From NCBI GenBank assembly GCA_035707805.1, contig DASSTS010000019.1, positions 176,563 through 240,562 of the forward strand: DNA of 64,000 nucleotides, read 5' to 3'. The translations under genes and the position numbers were made by a program. Shown one piece after another: positions 17,478 through 26,416 of the stretch (positions are counted from its first letter, which is position 1; each line of letters opens with the position of its first letter). Source of the stretch: Castellaniella sp035707805. Lineage in GTDB: Bacteria > Pseudomonadota > Gammaproteobacteria > Burkholderiales > Burkholderiaceae_B. Under the pieces are notes generated by a model, which did not search any database, was not told the DNA's origin, and saw nothing but the letters and a program-made list of their open reading frames with translations.

Positions 17478-19076
17478 ATGAGCATGAAACGATGGAAGCA
17501 GGTTCTGGGGGCGGCCGTCATCGCGGCCGCGGTGGGCGGCGCGGGACCGGTGCAGGCGGCCACGCCGGCCGACACCCTGGTCATGGCGCGCAAGATCGAC
17601 GACATCAAGTCGCTGGACCCCGCCGAGGTGTTCGAATGGGGCAGCGGCGAGATCATCAACAATCTCTACGTGCGGCTCATGACCTACGATCCGCACGATT
17701 TCAGCAAGCTGGTGGGCGGCGCCGTGGAATCCTGGCAGGTGTCCGACGACGGCCTGACCTACGAGCTGAAGATCCGCAAGGGCATCAAGTTCAAGTCCGG
17801 ACGCGAACTGACGGCGCGGGACGCCGAATACTCGCTGCGGCGCGTCATCCACCTGGCCAAGACGCCGGTGTTCATTTTCCAGCAGCTGGGCTGGACCAAG
17901 GACAACGTGGCCGACATGGTCCGCGCCGCCGATGACGGCACGCTCGTGATCAAGGTCGCCAAACCGTATTCCCCGTCCCTGGTCGTGAGCTGCCTGTCCG
18001 CGGGCGTGGCGTCCGTGGTGGACAGCGAGGAAGTCAAGAAACACGAGGAGAACGGCGACTACGGCTACAACTGGCTCAAGACCCGCTCCGCCGGCGCCGG
18101 CGCCTACCGGCTGGTGGCCTGGAAGCCCAAGGACGCCGTGGTGCTGGAATCGAACCCGGACTTCTACCTGGGCGCGCCGCCGCTCAAGCGCTTCATCGTC
18201 CGCCACATCCCGGAGCCCTCGGCGCAGCGCCTGCTCCTGCAGGCCGGCGACGTGGACATCGCCCGCGACCTCGGGCCGGACCAGATCAAGGCCTCGCGAT
18301 CCAACCAGGACCTGCGCGTGGACGTGTTCAAGAAGGTCAATACCTACTATGTGGGCCTGAACACGAAGAACGAGATCCTCGCCAACCCCAAGGTCTGGGA
18401 GGCGTTCCGCTGGCTGATCGACTACCAGGGCATGGCCGACTCGTTCCTGGACGGCTATTTCGCGGTGCACCAGTCCTTCCTGACCGGCGACATGGGGCTG
18501 GAAGAAAAACCCTATCGCCTGGACGTGGAAAAGGCCAAGAAGCTGCTGGCCGAGGCGGGCTATCCGGACGGGTTCTCCATCGATTTCCTGGTGGCCAATC
18601 CGGCGCCCTTCCCCGACATCGCCCAGTCGATGCAGGCGACTTTCGCCCAGGCCGGCGTGAAGCTGAACCTGGTGCTGCGCGACCAGGCCCAGGTGCTGGC
18701 GACCTACCGGGCGCGCGGGCATGAGCTGGCGTTCGCGCGCTGGTCCCCGGACTACCTCGACCCGCACTCCACGGCCGAGTTCTTCGTGCGCAATCCCGAC
18801 AATTCGGATGCCTCGACGAACAAGTCCGCCGCCTGGCGCAACGCCTGGGACATCCCCGAGCTGTCGGCCATGACCGAGAAGGCCATGCTGGAGCGCGACC
18901 CTGAGGTCCGCAAGCAGATCTACAAGGACGAGCAGAAGGTCGTGCAAGAGAACTCGCCCATCATCATGATGTTCCAGCTGGTCGAAAGCACGGTCTCGCG
19001 CAAGGACACCAGCGGCTTCACGCCCGGACCCGGCTTCGATACGGCCGTGTTCTGGAACACCCGCAAGGCGAAGTGA
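17478..19076 (+). CDS. Peptide-type ABC transporter substrate-binding protein
   Basis: This 532-aa periplasmic protein of the DppA/OppA class has a signal peptide with an apparent cleavage after GPVQA (residue about 26). Family features are LAESW-type boundaries here as AVESWQVSDDGLTYELKIRKGIKF, and the late segment LLAEAGYPDGFSIDF. ATG 17478 has an AGGAGAG ribosome site; an upstream GTG at 17448 would put polar residues before the signal peptide. It heads the five-gene importer embedded in the catabolic cluster, so its ligand is probably the pathway's substrate rather than a general dipeptide. Confidence 0.9.
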   Translation: MSMKRWKQVLGAAVIAAAVGGAGPVQAATPADTLVMARKIDDIKSLDPAEVFEWGSGEIINNLYVRLMTYDPHDFSKLVGGAVESWQVSDDGLTYELKIRKGIKFKSGRELTARDAEYSLRRVIHLAKTPVFIFQQLGWTKDNVADMVRAADDGTLVIKVAKPYSPSLVVSCLSAGVASVVDSEEVKKHEENGDYGYNWLKTRSAGAGAYRLVAWKPKDAVVLESNPDFYLGAPPLKRFIVRHIPEPSAQRLLLQAGDVDIARDLGPDQIKASRSNQDLRVDVFKKVNTYYVGLNTKNEILANPKVWEAFRWLIDYQGMADSFLDGYFAVHQSFLTGDMGLEEKPYRLDVEKAKKLLAEAGYPDGFSIDFLVANPAPFPDIAQSMQATFAQAGVKLNLVLRDQAQVLATYRARGHELAFARWSPDYLDPHSTAEFFVRNPDNSDASTNKSAAWRNAWDIPELSAMTEKAMLERDPEVRKQIYKDEQKVVQENSPIIMMFQLVESTVSRKDTSGFTPGPGFDTAVFWNTRKAK

Positions 19077-19122
19077 CGTGATCGGGATGCAGGCCGCATC
19101 TCGCGGCAAGAGGTGACTCCAT

Positions 19123-20172
19123 ATGACGCAATGGCTCAATAGGCGATCACTGCGGGCGGGCATCAAGGCCTGCAGTCTGCAGGCGTCCATGTTCGTCGTC
19201 ACCATCCTCGGCCTGCTCCTGGTCACTTTCGTGATTGGACGGGTCGTCCCGGTCGATCCCGTGCTGGTGATCGTGGGCGACCGGGCGACGGCGGAAGTCT
19301 ATGCCCGCGTCCACGCGGAGCTGGGCCTGGACAAGCCCATCTACCAGCAGTTCCTGATCTACCTGTACAAGGTGGCGCAAGGCGATTTCGGCACCTCGGT
19401 GCTGTCGTCCCAGAGCGTGGCCAGGGACATCGCCGCCTTTTTCCCGGCGACGATCGAACTGGCCGTCACCGGCACGCTGATCGGCGTGCTGCTGGGGGTG
19501 CCGCTGGGGGTGCTGTCCGCGGTGCGCAAGAACTCCCTGCTGGACCAGGCGGTGCGCGTCGTCGCGCTGGTCGGCTATTCGATCCCGATCTTCTGGCTCG
19601 GGCTGGTCGGCCTGCTGGTCTTCTACGTCAAGCTGGACTGGGTGGCGGGCGTGGGCCGCATCGACGCGGTCTACGAATACATCATCGAGCGCGAGACCGG
19701 ATTCGTGCTGCTTGACGCCATGCTGCACGGCCAGTGGGACATCTTCCGCAATTTCCTGTCCCATCTGGCGCTGCCCGGGGCGCTGCTGGGCTACATGTCG
19801 ATGGCGTACATCATCCGGATGACGCGCTCGTTCATGCTCGAGCAGCTGGGGCAGGAATACATCGTCACGGCCCGGGTCAAGGGCCTGAGCGAGTGGCGCA
19901 TCGTCATGCACGCGTTTCGCAACGTGCTCGCCCAGCTGATCACCGTCATCGCCCTGTCCTTCGCCTACCTGCTGGAAGGCGCCGTCCTGACCGAGACCGT
20001 GTTCGCCTGGCCGGGGCTGGGGCTGTACATCACCAATTCGCTGTTCTCCGCGGACATGAACGCGGTGCTGGCGGGGACGACCGTCATCGGCGTCTGTTTC
20101 GTGCTGCTCAATGCGCTCTCGGACGCGCTGGGCAGGTTCTTCGATCCGCGAACCCGGAGCGTGCGCAAATGA
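19123..20172 (+). CDS. Peptide-type ABC transporter permease (DppB-like)
   Basis: Inner-membrane permease of 349 aa with an N-terminal helix followed by the conserved periplasmic GLDKPIYQQFLIYL region and five more helices. The cytoplasmic coupling (EAA) loop reads IVTARVKGLSEWRIVMHAFRN. The C-terminus (ETVFAWPGLGLYI) is a typical DppB/OppB motif. It starts 46 bp after the binding-protein gene and overlaps the next permease by ATGA. It forms the heterodimeric channel with the DppC-like protein. Confidence 0.92.
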   Translation: MTQWLNRRSLRAGIKACSLQASMFVVTILGLLLVTFVIGRVVPVDPVLVIVGDRATAEVYARVHAELGLDKPIYQQFLIYLYKVAQGDFGTSVLSSQSVARDIAAFFPATIELAVTGTLIGVLLGVPLGVLSAVRKNSLLDQAVRVVALVGYSIPIFWLGLVGLLVFYVKLDWVAGVGRIDAVYEYIIERETGFVLLDAMLHGQWDIFRNFLSHLALPGALLGYMSMAYIIRMTRSFMLEQLGQEYIVTARVKGLSEWRIVMHAFRNVLAQLITVIALSFAYLLEGAVLTETVFAWPGLGLYITNSLFSADMNAVLAGTTVIGVCFVLLNALSDALGRFFDPRTRSVRK

Positions 20173-21056
20173 AATCCTGGCTACTGGCGGATTCGCCCGC
20201 CTCGCGCCTGCAGGCCAACCTGGGCCAGCTCTACCTGCTGCTGCGCGGATTCTTCCGCAGCCCGCTGGCGGTGATCGGCTTCGGGATCGTGTGCGCCCTG
20301 CTGCTGTGCGCGGCTTTCGCGCCCTGGCTGGCGACCCACGACCCCTACCAGCAGGCCTTGACCCACCGCCTGCTGCCGCCCAGCGCCGAGCACTGGTTCG
20401 GTACCGATCACCTGGGCCGCGACATCTGGAGCCGGGTGATCTACGGCTCGCGCATGACCCTCCTGATCATCGCGATGGTCGCCGCCATCGTCGGCCCTCT
20501 GGGGCTGGCCATCGGCATCGTCGCCGGCTATGTCGGCGGCTGGATCGACCGCGTGCTGATGCGCATCACCGACATCTTCCTGGCCTTTCCCCGGCTGGTG
20601 CTGGCGCTGGCGTTCACCTCGGTGCTGCAGCCCAGCGTCGAGAGCGCCATCATCGCCATCGCCGTCACGTCCTGGCCCGCCTACGCGCGCCTGGCCCGGG
20701 CCGAGACGCTGATGTACCGCGGCTCGGACTTCATCCAGGCCATCGAGCTGCAGGGCGCTTCGCGCCTGAGGGTGCTGGTGGGCCACATCACGCCGCTGTG
20801 CCTGTCCTCGGTGATCGTGCGCCTGACGCTGGACATGGCCGGCGTGATCCTGATCGCCGCGGGCCTGGGCTTCCTGGGCCTGGGCGCGCCCCCGCCCCAG
20901 GCGGAATGGGGCGCCATGATCGCCGACGGGCGCAATTACCTGATCGACAGCTGGTGGGTGGCCACGATTCCCGGCCTGGCCATCTGCATCGTCAGTCTGG
21001 GCTTCAACATACTGGGTGACGGCATGCGCGACGTGCTGGATCCGAAGACGAGGTGA
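20169..21056 (+). CDS. Peptide-type ABC transporter permease (DppC-like)
   Basis: This 295-aa permease has about six helices. GTDHLGRDIWSRVIYGSR near residue 78 is the classical DppC/OppC signature, and the coupling loop is seen in DFIQAIELQGASRLRVLVGH. The end GDGMRDVLDP is also family-typical. I chose the ATG inside the ATGA overlap with the upstream permease; longer forms would run through that gene's coding region. It is partner of the DppB-like permease and energised by the two ATPases that follow. Confidence 0.92.
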   Translation: MKSWLLADSPASRLQANLGQLYLLLRGFFRSPLAVIGFGIVCALLLCAAFAPWLATHDPYQQALTHRLLPPSAEHWFGTDHLGRDIWSRVIYGSRMTLLIIAMVAAIVGPLGLAIGIVAGYVGGWIDRVLMRITDIFLAFPRLVLALAFTSVLQPSVESAIIAIAVTSWPAYARLARAETLMYRGSDFIQAIELQGASRLRVLVGHITPLCLSSVIVRLTLDMAGVILIAAGLGFLGLGAPPPQAEWGAMIADGRNYLIDSWWVATIPGLAICIVSLGFNILGDGMRDVLDPKTR

Positions 21057-21061
21057 TCCGC

Positions 21062-21898
21062 ATGCCGCAACCCTTATTGTCCGTGCGCAACCTGAACGTC
21101 ACGTTCGACGGCCCCCGGGGTCCGGTGAGCGCCCTGCGCAACGTCAGCTGGTCCATGGGCGCGGAGAAGGTCGGCATCGTGGGCGAATCCGGCTCCGGCA
21201 AGACGATCTCCTCGCGGGCCATCCTCGGCCTGCTGCGCCCGCCGGCGCGCGTCGAGGCGGAGCAGATGGAGTTCGACGGCATCGACCTGCGCGCGCTCAG
21301 CAACCGCCAGTGGCGCGAGGTGCGCGGGCGCCGCATCTCGATGGTCATGCAGGATCCGCGCTATTCGCTCAATCCCGTCATGACCGTGGGCGACCAGATC
21401 ATGGAGGCCTACCGCATCCATCACCGGTCCAGCCGGCGCGACGCACGCGCCCGCAGCTTCCAGATGCTGGAGGCGGTGCGCATCAAGGATCCCGAGCGGG
21501 TCTTCAAGGCGTATCCGCACCAGATCAGCGGCGGCATGGGGCAGCGCGTCATGATCGCCATGATGCTCATCCCCGAACCCCGGCTCCTGATTGCCGACGA
21601 GCCGACCTCCGCGCTGGACGTGACGGTCCAGAACAAGATCCTGGAGGTGATCGACGACATGGTGTCCCGGCATCACATGGGCCTGATCTTCATCAGCCAC
21701 GACCTGGACCTCGTCTCGACGTTCTGCGACCGCATCCTGATCATGTACCGCGGCCGCATCGTCGAAGAATGCCGGGCCGACCAGCTGCACGCCGCGCGGC
21801 ACCCGTACACGCGGGGCCTGCTCGCCTGCGCGCCCCGGCTGGGCGAGCGGCGCGAACAGCTGGCGGTGCTGGACAGACAGGAGGCATGGGAACAATGA
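21062..21898 (+). CDS. Peptide-type ABC transporter ATPase (DppD-like)
   Basis: This 278-aa ATPase has Walker A GESGSGKT, ABC signature ISGGMGQRVMI and Walker B LLIADEPTSALD, and it ends soon after the ATPase core. The oligopeptide C-terminal extension with Fe-S-type cysteines seen in many DppD proteins is short or absent. A GTG at 21053 overlaps the permease stop, but ATG 21062 is better placed behind GAGGTGAT, so I use it. The stop overlaps the next ATPase start. Confidence 0.9.
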   Translation: MPQPLLSVRNLNVTFDGPRGPVSALRNVSWSMGAEKVGIVGESGSGKTISSRAILGLLRPPARVEAEQMEFDGIDLRALSNRQWREVRGRRISMVMQDPRYSLNPVMTVGDQIMEAYRIHHRSSRRDARARSFQMLEAVRIKDPERVFKAYPHQISGGMGQRVMIAMMLIPEPRLLIADEPTSALDVTVQNKILEVIDDMVSRHHMGLIFISHDLDLVSTFCDRILIMYRGRIVEECRADQLHAARHPYTRGLLACAPRLGERREQLAVLDRQEAWEQ

Positions 21899-22674
21899 AC
21901 GGCATCGACACGATGATCGACGTGGCCGGCCTGGACGTGCGCTATGGCGAATTCCACGCCGTGCAGGACGTTTCGTTCCGGGTGGGGCGCGGCGAGAGCT
22001 TCGGCCTGGTGGGCGAATCCGGCTCGGGCAAATCGACGGTCCTGCGGGCCATCATGGGGCTGGCGCCGTGCCAGGCGGCGCGCCTGGAGATCGACGGCGC
22101 CGCCGTCGGGCCGGTGCGGGACACGGCATTCTGCCGGCGGGTGCAGATGGTGTTCCAGGATCCCTACGGGTCCATCCATCCGCGCCATCCCGTGGACCGC
22201 GTGCTCGCCGAGCCCCTGAGCATCCACAAGCTGCCCGATGCCGAGTCCCGCATCCTGCAGGCCCTCAAGGACGTCGGCCTGGGGCCGGCCTTCCGCTTCC
22301 GCTTTCCCCACCAGCTCTCGGGCGGGCAGCGGCAGCGCGTGGCGATCGCCCGGGCGCTGATCACGGAGCCCGAGGTGCTGCTGCTGGACGAACCCACGTC
22401 GGCGCTGGACGTGTCCGTGCAGTCGGAAATCCTGAACCTGCTCGACGGCCTGCGCAAGGCGCGCGGCCTGAGCTACGTCATGGTGAGCCACAACCTCGCC
22501 GTCGTGGCGCACATGTGCTCGCGCCTGGCCGTCATGAACCACGGACGGATCGTCGAGGAGATGAGCCGCGAGGACCTGAACGAGGGCAAGGCCGCGCAAC
22601 CCTACACGCGGGAATTGATCGCCGCCAGCAAGGGATACCGGCCGGCGGGGGCGGCGGCATGCGCGCCGGCCTGA
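21895..22674 (+). CDS. Peptide-type ABC transporter ATPase (DppF-like)
   Basis: This 259-aa ATPase has Walker A GESGSGKST, the Q-loop in MVFQDPYGSIHPRH, signature LSGGQRQRVAIARAL, and Walker B VLLLDEPTSALD. It is shorter than usual DppF proteins because it lacks the C-terminal substrate-class extension. ATG 21895 overlaps the previous stop, and an AGGAGG lies 10 bases upstream; ATG 21886 is also in frame. Its last 16 bases overlap the MmgE/PrpD gene, tying import to the following enzymes. Confidence 0.9.
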   Translation: MNGIDTMIDVAGLDVRYGEFHAVQDVSFRVGRGESFGLVGESGSGKSTVLRAIMGLAPCQAARLEIDGAAVGPVRDTAFCRRVQMVFQDPYGSIHPRHPVDRVLAEPLSIHKLPDAESRILQALKDVGLGPAFRFRFPHQLSGGQRQRVAIARALITEPEVLLLDEPTSALDVSVQSEILNLLDGLRKARGLSYVMVSHNLAVVAHMCSRLAVMNHGRIVEEMSREDLNEGKAAQPYTRELIAASKGYRPAGAAACAPA

Positions 22675-24029
22675 CCGCGCGCCTGGCCGGCCGCTGCCTG
22701 GGCTTTCGCGCCGACGCGCTGCCGGCGGACGTGGCCGCGATCGCCACGCACTGCCTGCTGGACTGGATGAGCATGGCCCTGGCCGGCGCCCGCGAGCCCG
22801 AGGCCGCGCGGCTGGCGGCGGAACTGGCGGCCGAGGGGACGCCGGAGCGCGCCGCGGTCTGGGGCGCGGGGCGGCGCATGGGTCTTGCGCAGGCGGCGCT
22901 GGCCAACGGCATGGCGGCCCACCTGCTGGATTTCGACGATGCCCACCTGGCCTCGCGCGTGCATCCCTCCGCGCCGCTCTGGCCCGCGATCCTGGCGGTC
23001 TGCGAGGACGAGCGCCTGTCCGGTCGGGACGCCCTGGCGGCCTTCGCGGCCGGGGTCGAGATGCAGTCCCGCCTGGCGGCCCTCATGGGGGAAAGCCACT
23101 ATCGCCTGGGTTGGCACAACACGGCCACCCTGGGCTGCTTTGGCGCCGCGGCGGCCGTGGGACGCCTGTATGGGGTCGATGAGCCGACCCTGTGCCGGGC
23201 GCTGACCCTGGCGGCGGTCCAGGCGGGCGGCCTGCGCATGGTCTTCGGCACCCCTTGCAAGGCCTACCAGGTGGGCCGCGCCGCCATGGCCGGCCTGCAG
23301 GCGGTGCGGCTGGCGCGCGGCGGCCTGGAGGCGCCGCGGGACGTGTTCGACCGGCCCGACGGCTTTGTGGGGCTCTACGCCAGCGAGCGCGATGACGATG
23401 CTCCGGACGCGCGCCCCGGGCACTGGCACGTGCGCGACATCGTCTTCAAATATCACGCCTCGTGCTACGGCACGCAGGCGCCCATCGAGGCCGCGTTGTT
23501 GCTGGCCGGGCGCTGCGCGCCGGCGGACATCGAGGCGGTGCGCATCGACATCGAGCCCCAGTACCTGTCCGTGTGCGACGGCGCCGACCCGAACACCGCC
23601 CTGGCGGCCAAGTTCAGCGTCCGGTACATGGTGGCGCTGGCCCTGTGCGGCGAGCCGACCGCCGGCGCCGCCGGATTTTCCGCCCAGGCGCTCGCCGACC
23701 CCCGGACCCGGGCGCTGTGCCGCCGGACCGAAGTCCGGGGCGACGCCGCCCTGGGCCGCGCCCGGGCGCGCGTCGGCATCCGCGTCCGGGGCGGCGCCCA
23801 ACACGTCCAGGCGGCCGATGCCAGCCGCCCCGAGCCGGACCTGAAGCGGCAGTGGCGGCGGCTGTGCGACAAATCCAACGGCGTCCTGGGCGCGCTGTAC
23901 CCCGTCGCGGTCCTGCAGGCCTGGCAGGCCTCGCTGGCCCGGTTCGGGGAACTGGAGGACCTGGGCGCCTGGGCGGCGCAGGCGTCATCGGCGCTGGCCG
24001 TCCCGCGAGATACGGAATCGAATCCATGA
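22659..24029 (+). CDS. MmgE/PrpD family protein (2-methylcitrate dehydratase superfamily)
   Basis: This 456-aa protein has the superfamily layout: an all-helical first domain (THCLLDWMSMALAGA; AHLLDFDDAHLASRVHPSAP; LGWHNTATLGCFGAAAAVGRL) and a second domain with KYHASCYGTQAPIEA and VRYMVALAL. Known relatives include 2-methylcitrate dehydratase, cis-aconitate decarboxylase and iminodisuccinate epimerase, so the reaction may be a dehydration, decarboxylation or epimerisation of a di- or tricarboxylate. It overlaps the ABC ATPase by 16 bp and is followed 13 bp later by a fumarase-superfamily lyase. That pairing recalls the epimerase/lyase combination of iminodisuccinate breakdown (inference). 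Confidence 0.85.
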   Translation: MRAGLTARLAGRCLGFRADALPADVAAIATHCLLDWMSMALAGAREPEAARLAAELAAEGTPERAAVWGAGRRMGLAQAALANGMAAHLLDFDDAHLASRVHPSAPLWPAILAVCEDERLSGRDALAAFAAGVEMQSRLAALMGESHYRLGWHNTATLGCFGAAAAVGRLYGVDEPTLCRALTLAAVQAGGLRMVFGTPCKAYQVGRAAMAGLQAVRLARGGLEAPRDVFDRPDGFVGLYASERDDDAPDARPGHWHVRDIVFKYHASCYGTQAPIEAALLLAGRCAPADIEAVRIDIEPQYLSVCDGADPNTALAAKFSVRYMVALALCGEPTAGAAGFSAQALADPRTRALCRRTEVRGDAALGRARARVGIRVRGGAQHVQAADASRPEPDLKRQWRRLCDKSNGVLGALYPVAVLQAWQASLARFGELEDLGAWAAQASSALAVPRDTESNP

Positions 24030-24042
24030 GGAGAAGGAAGAC

Positions 24043-25392
24043 ATGGCGGCATATGTAATGGACAGCGTGCTGTTCTGCGACCAGTTCGGCACGCAGCGGA
24101 TGCGCACGATCTTCAGCGACGAATCGGTCGTGCAGCGCTGGCTGGACGTCGAGGCGGCGCTGGCGAGGGTGCAGGGGCGGCTGGGCATCATCCCGTCCTG
24201 GGCGGCCGACGAGATCGAGCGCAAGGCGCGGGTCGAGCTCATCGACCTGGCGGAGCTCAAGCAGGAGATGGACCGCACCGCCCATCCGATCGTCCCCCTG
24301 CTGCGCCTGATGAAGCGGGTCTGCGACCGGGACGCGGGCGAATACATCCACTGGGGCGCGACCACCCAGGACATCGTGGACACCGGCACGGTGCTGCAGG
24401 TGCGCGATGCCCTGGACGAGATCGAGACCGCGCTGCGCGAGCTGCACGGACGGGTCAGGACGCTGTGCGTGCGCCACCGCGACCAGGTCATGGTGGGGCG
24501 CAGCCACGGGCAGCAGGCGCTGCCGGTCACCTTCGGCTTCAAGGCGGCCGTCTGGGCCGACGAGATCCGCCGCCATCTGGACCGCCTGGGCCAGATGCGC
24601 AAGCGCGTGCTGGTCGGCCAGTTTTCAGGGGCGGTAGGGACCCTGGCCGCGCTGGGGGACCGCGGGCTGGAGGTCCAGCAAGCGCTCTTTGCCGAACTGG
24701 GGCTCGGCGTGCCCGAGATCAGCTGGCACGTCGCGCGCGACGGCATCGCCGAACTGGTGTGCGTGCTGTCCGTCTGCGCCGCGACGGCCGGCAAGATCGC
24801 CCATGAGATCTACTGCCTGCAGAAGACCGAGGTGGCCGAACTGGAAGAGCCGTTCGCGATGGGCAAGGTCGGCAGCAGCACCATGCCGCACAAGCGCAAT
24901 CCGCCCGCCTGCGAGACCATCGTCGCGGTCGCCCGGCTGGTGCGCCACAGCGTCCCGGCGGCCATCGAGGCGGTCATGGCCGAGCACGAACGCGACAAGA
25001 TGGTGCTGCAGACCGAGCGCGAGTTCATCCCCCGCGTCTGCGCGATGACCCATCTCGTGCTGTGCAAGCTGTCCGCCGTGCTCGACGGGCTCAGCGTGCG
25101 CCCGGCCAACATGGAAAGGAACCTGTTCCTGCAGAACGGCCTGCTGATGTCCGAGGCGGTGATGATGCGCCTGAGCGACACCCTGGGCCGCCAGGAGGCC
25201 CACGAGATCGTGTACCGGATCTGCATGGAGGTCTTCGAGCAGGGCGGGTCCCTGAAGCAGGCCCTCATGGCCGACCCCGCCGTCTCGTCCCGCCTGGACG
25301 AGGACGAGATCGACGCCATGCTGGACCCGCATGCCTACACGGGCCTGGCCGGACATTTCGTCGATCAGGTGGCGGCCCGGCCGCTGCCCTGA
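24043..25392 (+). CDS. Fumarase/adenylosuccinate-lyase superfamily lyase
   Basis: Enzymes of this superfamily eliminate an amine or other group from a succinyl compound to give fumarate, or run related cycloisomerisations. The 449-aa protein shows all three conserved regions: HWGATTQD (103-110), RSHGQQALP with His155, and the mobile-loop signature GSSTMPHKRNP (277-287) carrying the catalytic Ser. It resembles the adenylosuccinate lyase and 3-carboxymuconate cycloisomerase branches. A true purB is unlikely because it sits in a catabolic/transport cluster. ATG 24043 has an excellent AGGAGAAGGAAG site. It is the last gene of the cluster and converges on the minus-strand dpp operon with only 7 bp between stops. 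Confidence 0.88.
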   Translation: MAAYVMDSVLFCDQFGTQRMRTIFSDESVVQRWLDVEAALARVQGRLGIIPSWAADEIERKARVELIDLAELKQEMDRTAHPIVPLLRLMKRVCDRDAGEYIHWGATTQDIVDTGTVLQVRDALDEIETALRELHGRVRTLCVRHRDQVMVGRSHGQQALPVTFGFKAAVWADEIRRHLDRLGQMRKRVLVGQFSGAVGTLAALGDRGLEVQQALFAELGLGVPEISWHVARDGIAELVCVLSVCAATAGKIAHEIYCLQKTEVAELEEPFAMGKVGSSTMPHKRNPPACETIVAVARLVRHSVPAAIEAVMAEHERDKMVLQTEREFIPRVCAMTHLVLCKLSAVLDGLSVRPANMERNLFLQNGLLMSEAVMMRLSDTLGRQEAHEIVYRICMEVFEQGGSLKQALMADPAVSSRLDEDEIDAMLDPHAYTGLAGHFVDQVAARPLP

Positions 25393-25399
25393 GGCCGGC

Positions 25400-26416
25400 T
25401 CAGGGCGTCCCCAGGTCCTGCTCCACCGCGAAACAGGCCACCAGCCGTCCGCCCTGCATCTTCAGCTCGGGCATGATTTCGCGGCAGACCGGCATGACGC
25501 GGGGGCAGCGCGAGCTGAACGGACAGCCCGGCGGCGGATCCAGCGGGCTGGGCAGCTCGCCGGAAATCCGGATGCGCTCGCGCTGGCCTTCCAGGCGCGG
25601 CGTGGCCGACAGCAGCGCCTGCGTGTACGGGTGCAGCGGCTGGCCGAAGATCGCCGCCTTGCTGCCGTGCTCGACCACGCGGCCCAGGTACATCACCATG
25701 ACCTCGTCGGCCAGGTGCTCGACTACCGACAGGTCGTGGGAAATGAAGACGTAGGACAGCCCGAACTCGGCTTGCAGGTCCTTCATCAGGTTCAGCACCT
25801 GCGCCCGCACGGACACGTCCAGCGCGGAGACCGCCTCGTCGGCGACCAGGATCTCGGGTTCCAGCATCAGGCCGCGCGCGATGGCGATGCGCTGGCGCTG
25901 GCCGCCCGAGAACATGTGCGGATAGCGGCCGTAGTGTTCCGGGCGCAGGCCCACGCGTTCCATCATGGCCATGCCGCGCGCGCGGCGCTGCGCCTTGTCC
26001 AGGCGCGTGTTGATCAGTAACGGCTCTTCCAGGATCGAGCCGATGCGCTTGCGCGGATTCAGCGAGGCATAGGGATTCTGGAAGATGATCTGGATCTTCT
26101 GGCGGCGCAGGCGCGTCAGCGCGGGCGTGGTGCTGGCCACGTCCTGGCCGCGATACAGCAGCTGGCCGGCCGTGGGCGGCTCGATCATGGTCAGCACCCG
26201 GGCCAGGGTCGATTTGCCGCAGCCCGATTCGCCCACCACCGCCAGGGTCTGGCCCGCGCGCAGCGAGAACGAGACGCCGTCCAGCGCCTTGACCGAGCGC
26301 TTGGGCTTGAGAAAACCGCTTTCGACCGGATAGTGGCGCTTCAGGTCGACGGCCTGCAGCACGATGCGCTCGTCGCTGGCATCCGGGGCCGTGGGCGAGG
26401 GAGAAATGGTATTCAT
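25400..26416 (-). CDS. dppF: Dipeptide ABC transporter ATPase DppF
   Basis: This 338-aa ATPase has Walker A GESGCGKST, the Q-loop in IIFQNPYASLNPRKR, signature FSGGQRQRIAIARGL and Walker B ILVADEAVSALD. The C-terminal oligopeptide-class extension is complete (PPGCPFSSRCPRVMPVC with its Cys residues). The start overlaps the dppD stop by four bases. It is the last gene of the dppABCDF operon. Gene order and protein lengths match the classical dipeptide/haem-precursor system, but close peptide or opine importers look the same, so the symbol is a family-level call. Confidence 0.85.
   Translation of the reverse strand: MNTISPSPTAPDASDERIVLQAVDLKRHYPVESGFLKPKRSVKALDGVSFSLRAGQTLAVVGESGCGKSTLARVLTMIEPPTAGQLLYRGQDVASTTPALTRLRRQKIQIIFQNPYASLNPRKRIGSILEEPLLINTRLDKAQRRARGMAMMERVGLRPEHYGRYPHMFSGGQRQRIAIARGLMLEPEILVADEAVSALDVSVRAQVLNLMKDLQAEFGLSYVFISHDLSVVEHLADEVMVMYLGRVVEHGSKAAIFGQPLHPYTQALLSATPRLEGQRERIRISGELPSPLDPPPGCPFSSRCPRVMPVCREIMPELKMQGGRLVACFAVEQDLGTP

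Noticed and set aside
24043..25392. Housekeeping adenylosuccinate lyase (purB)
   Set aside because: The signature fits the superfamily, but location at the end of a transport and catabolic cluster argues against a purine role.
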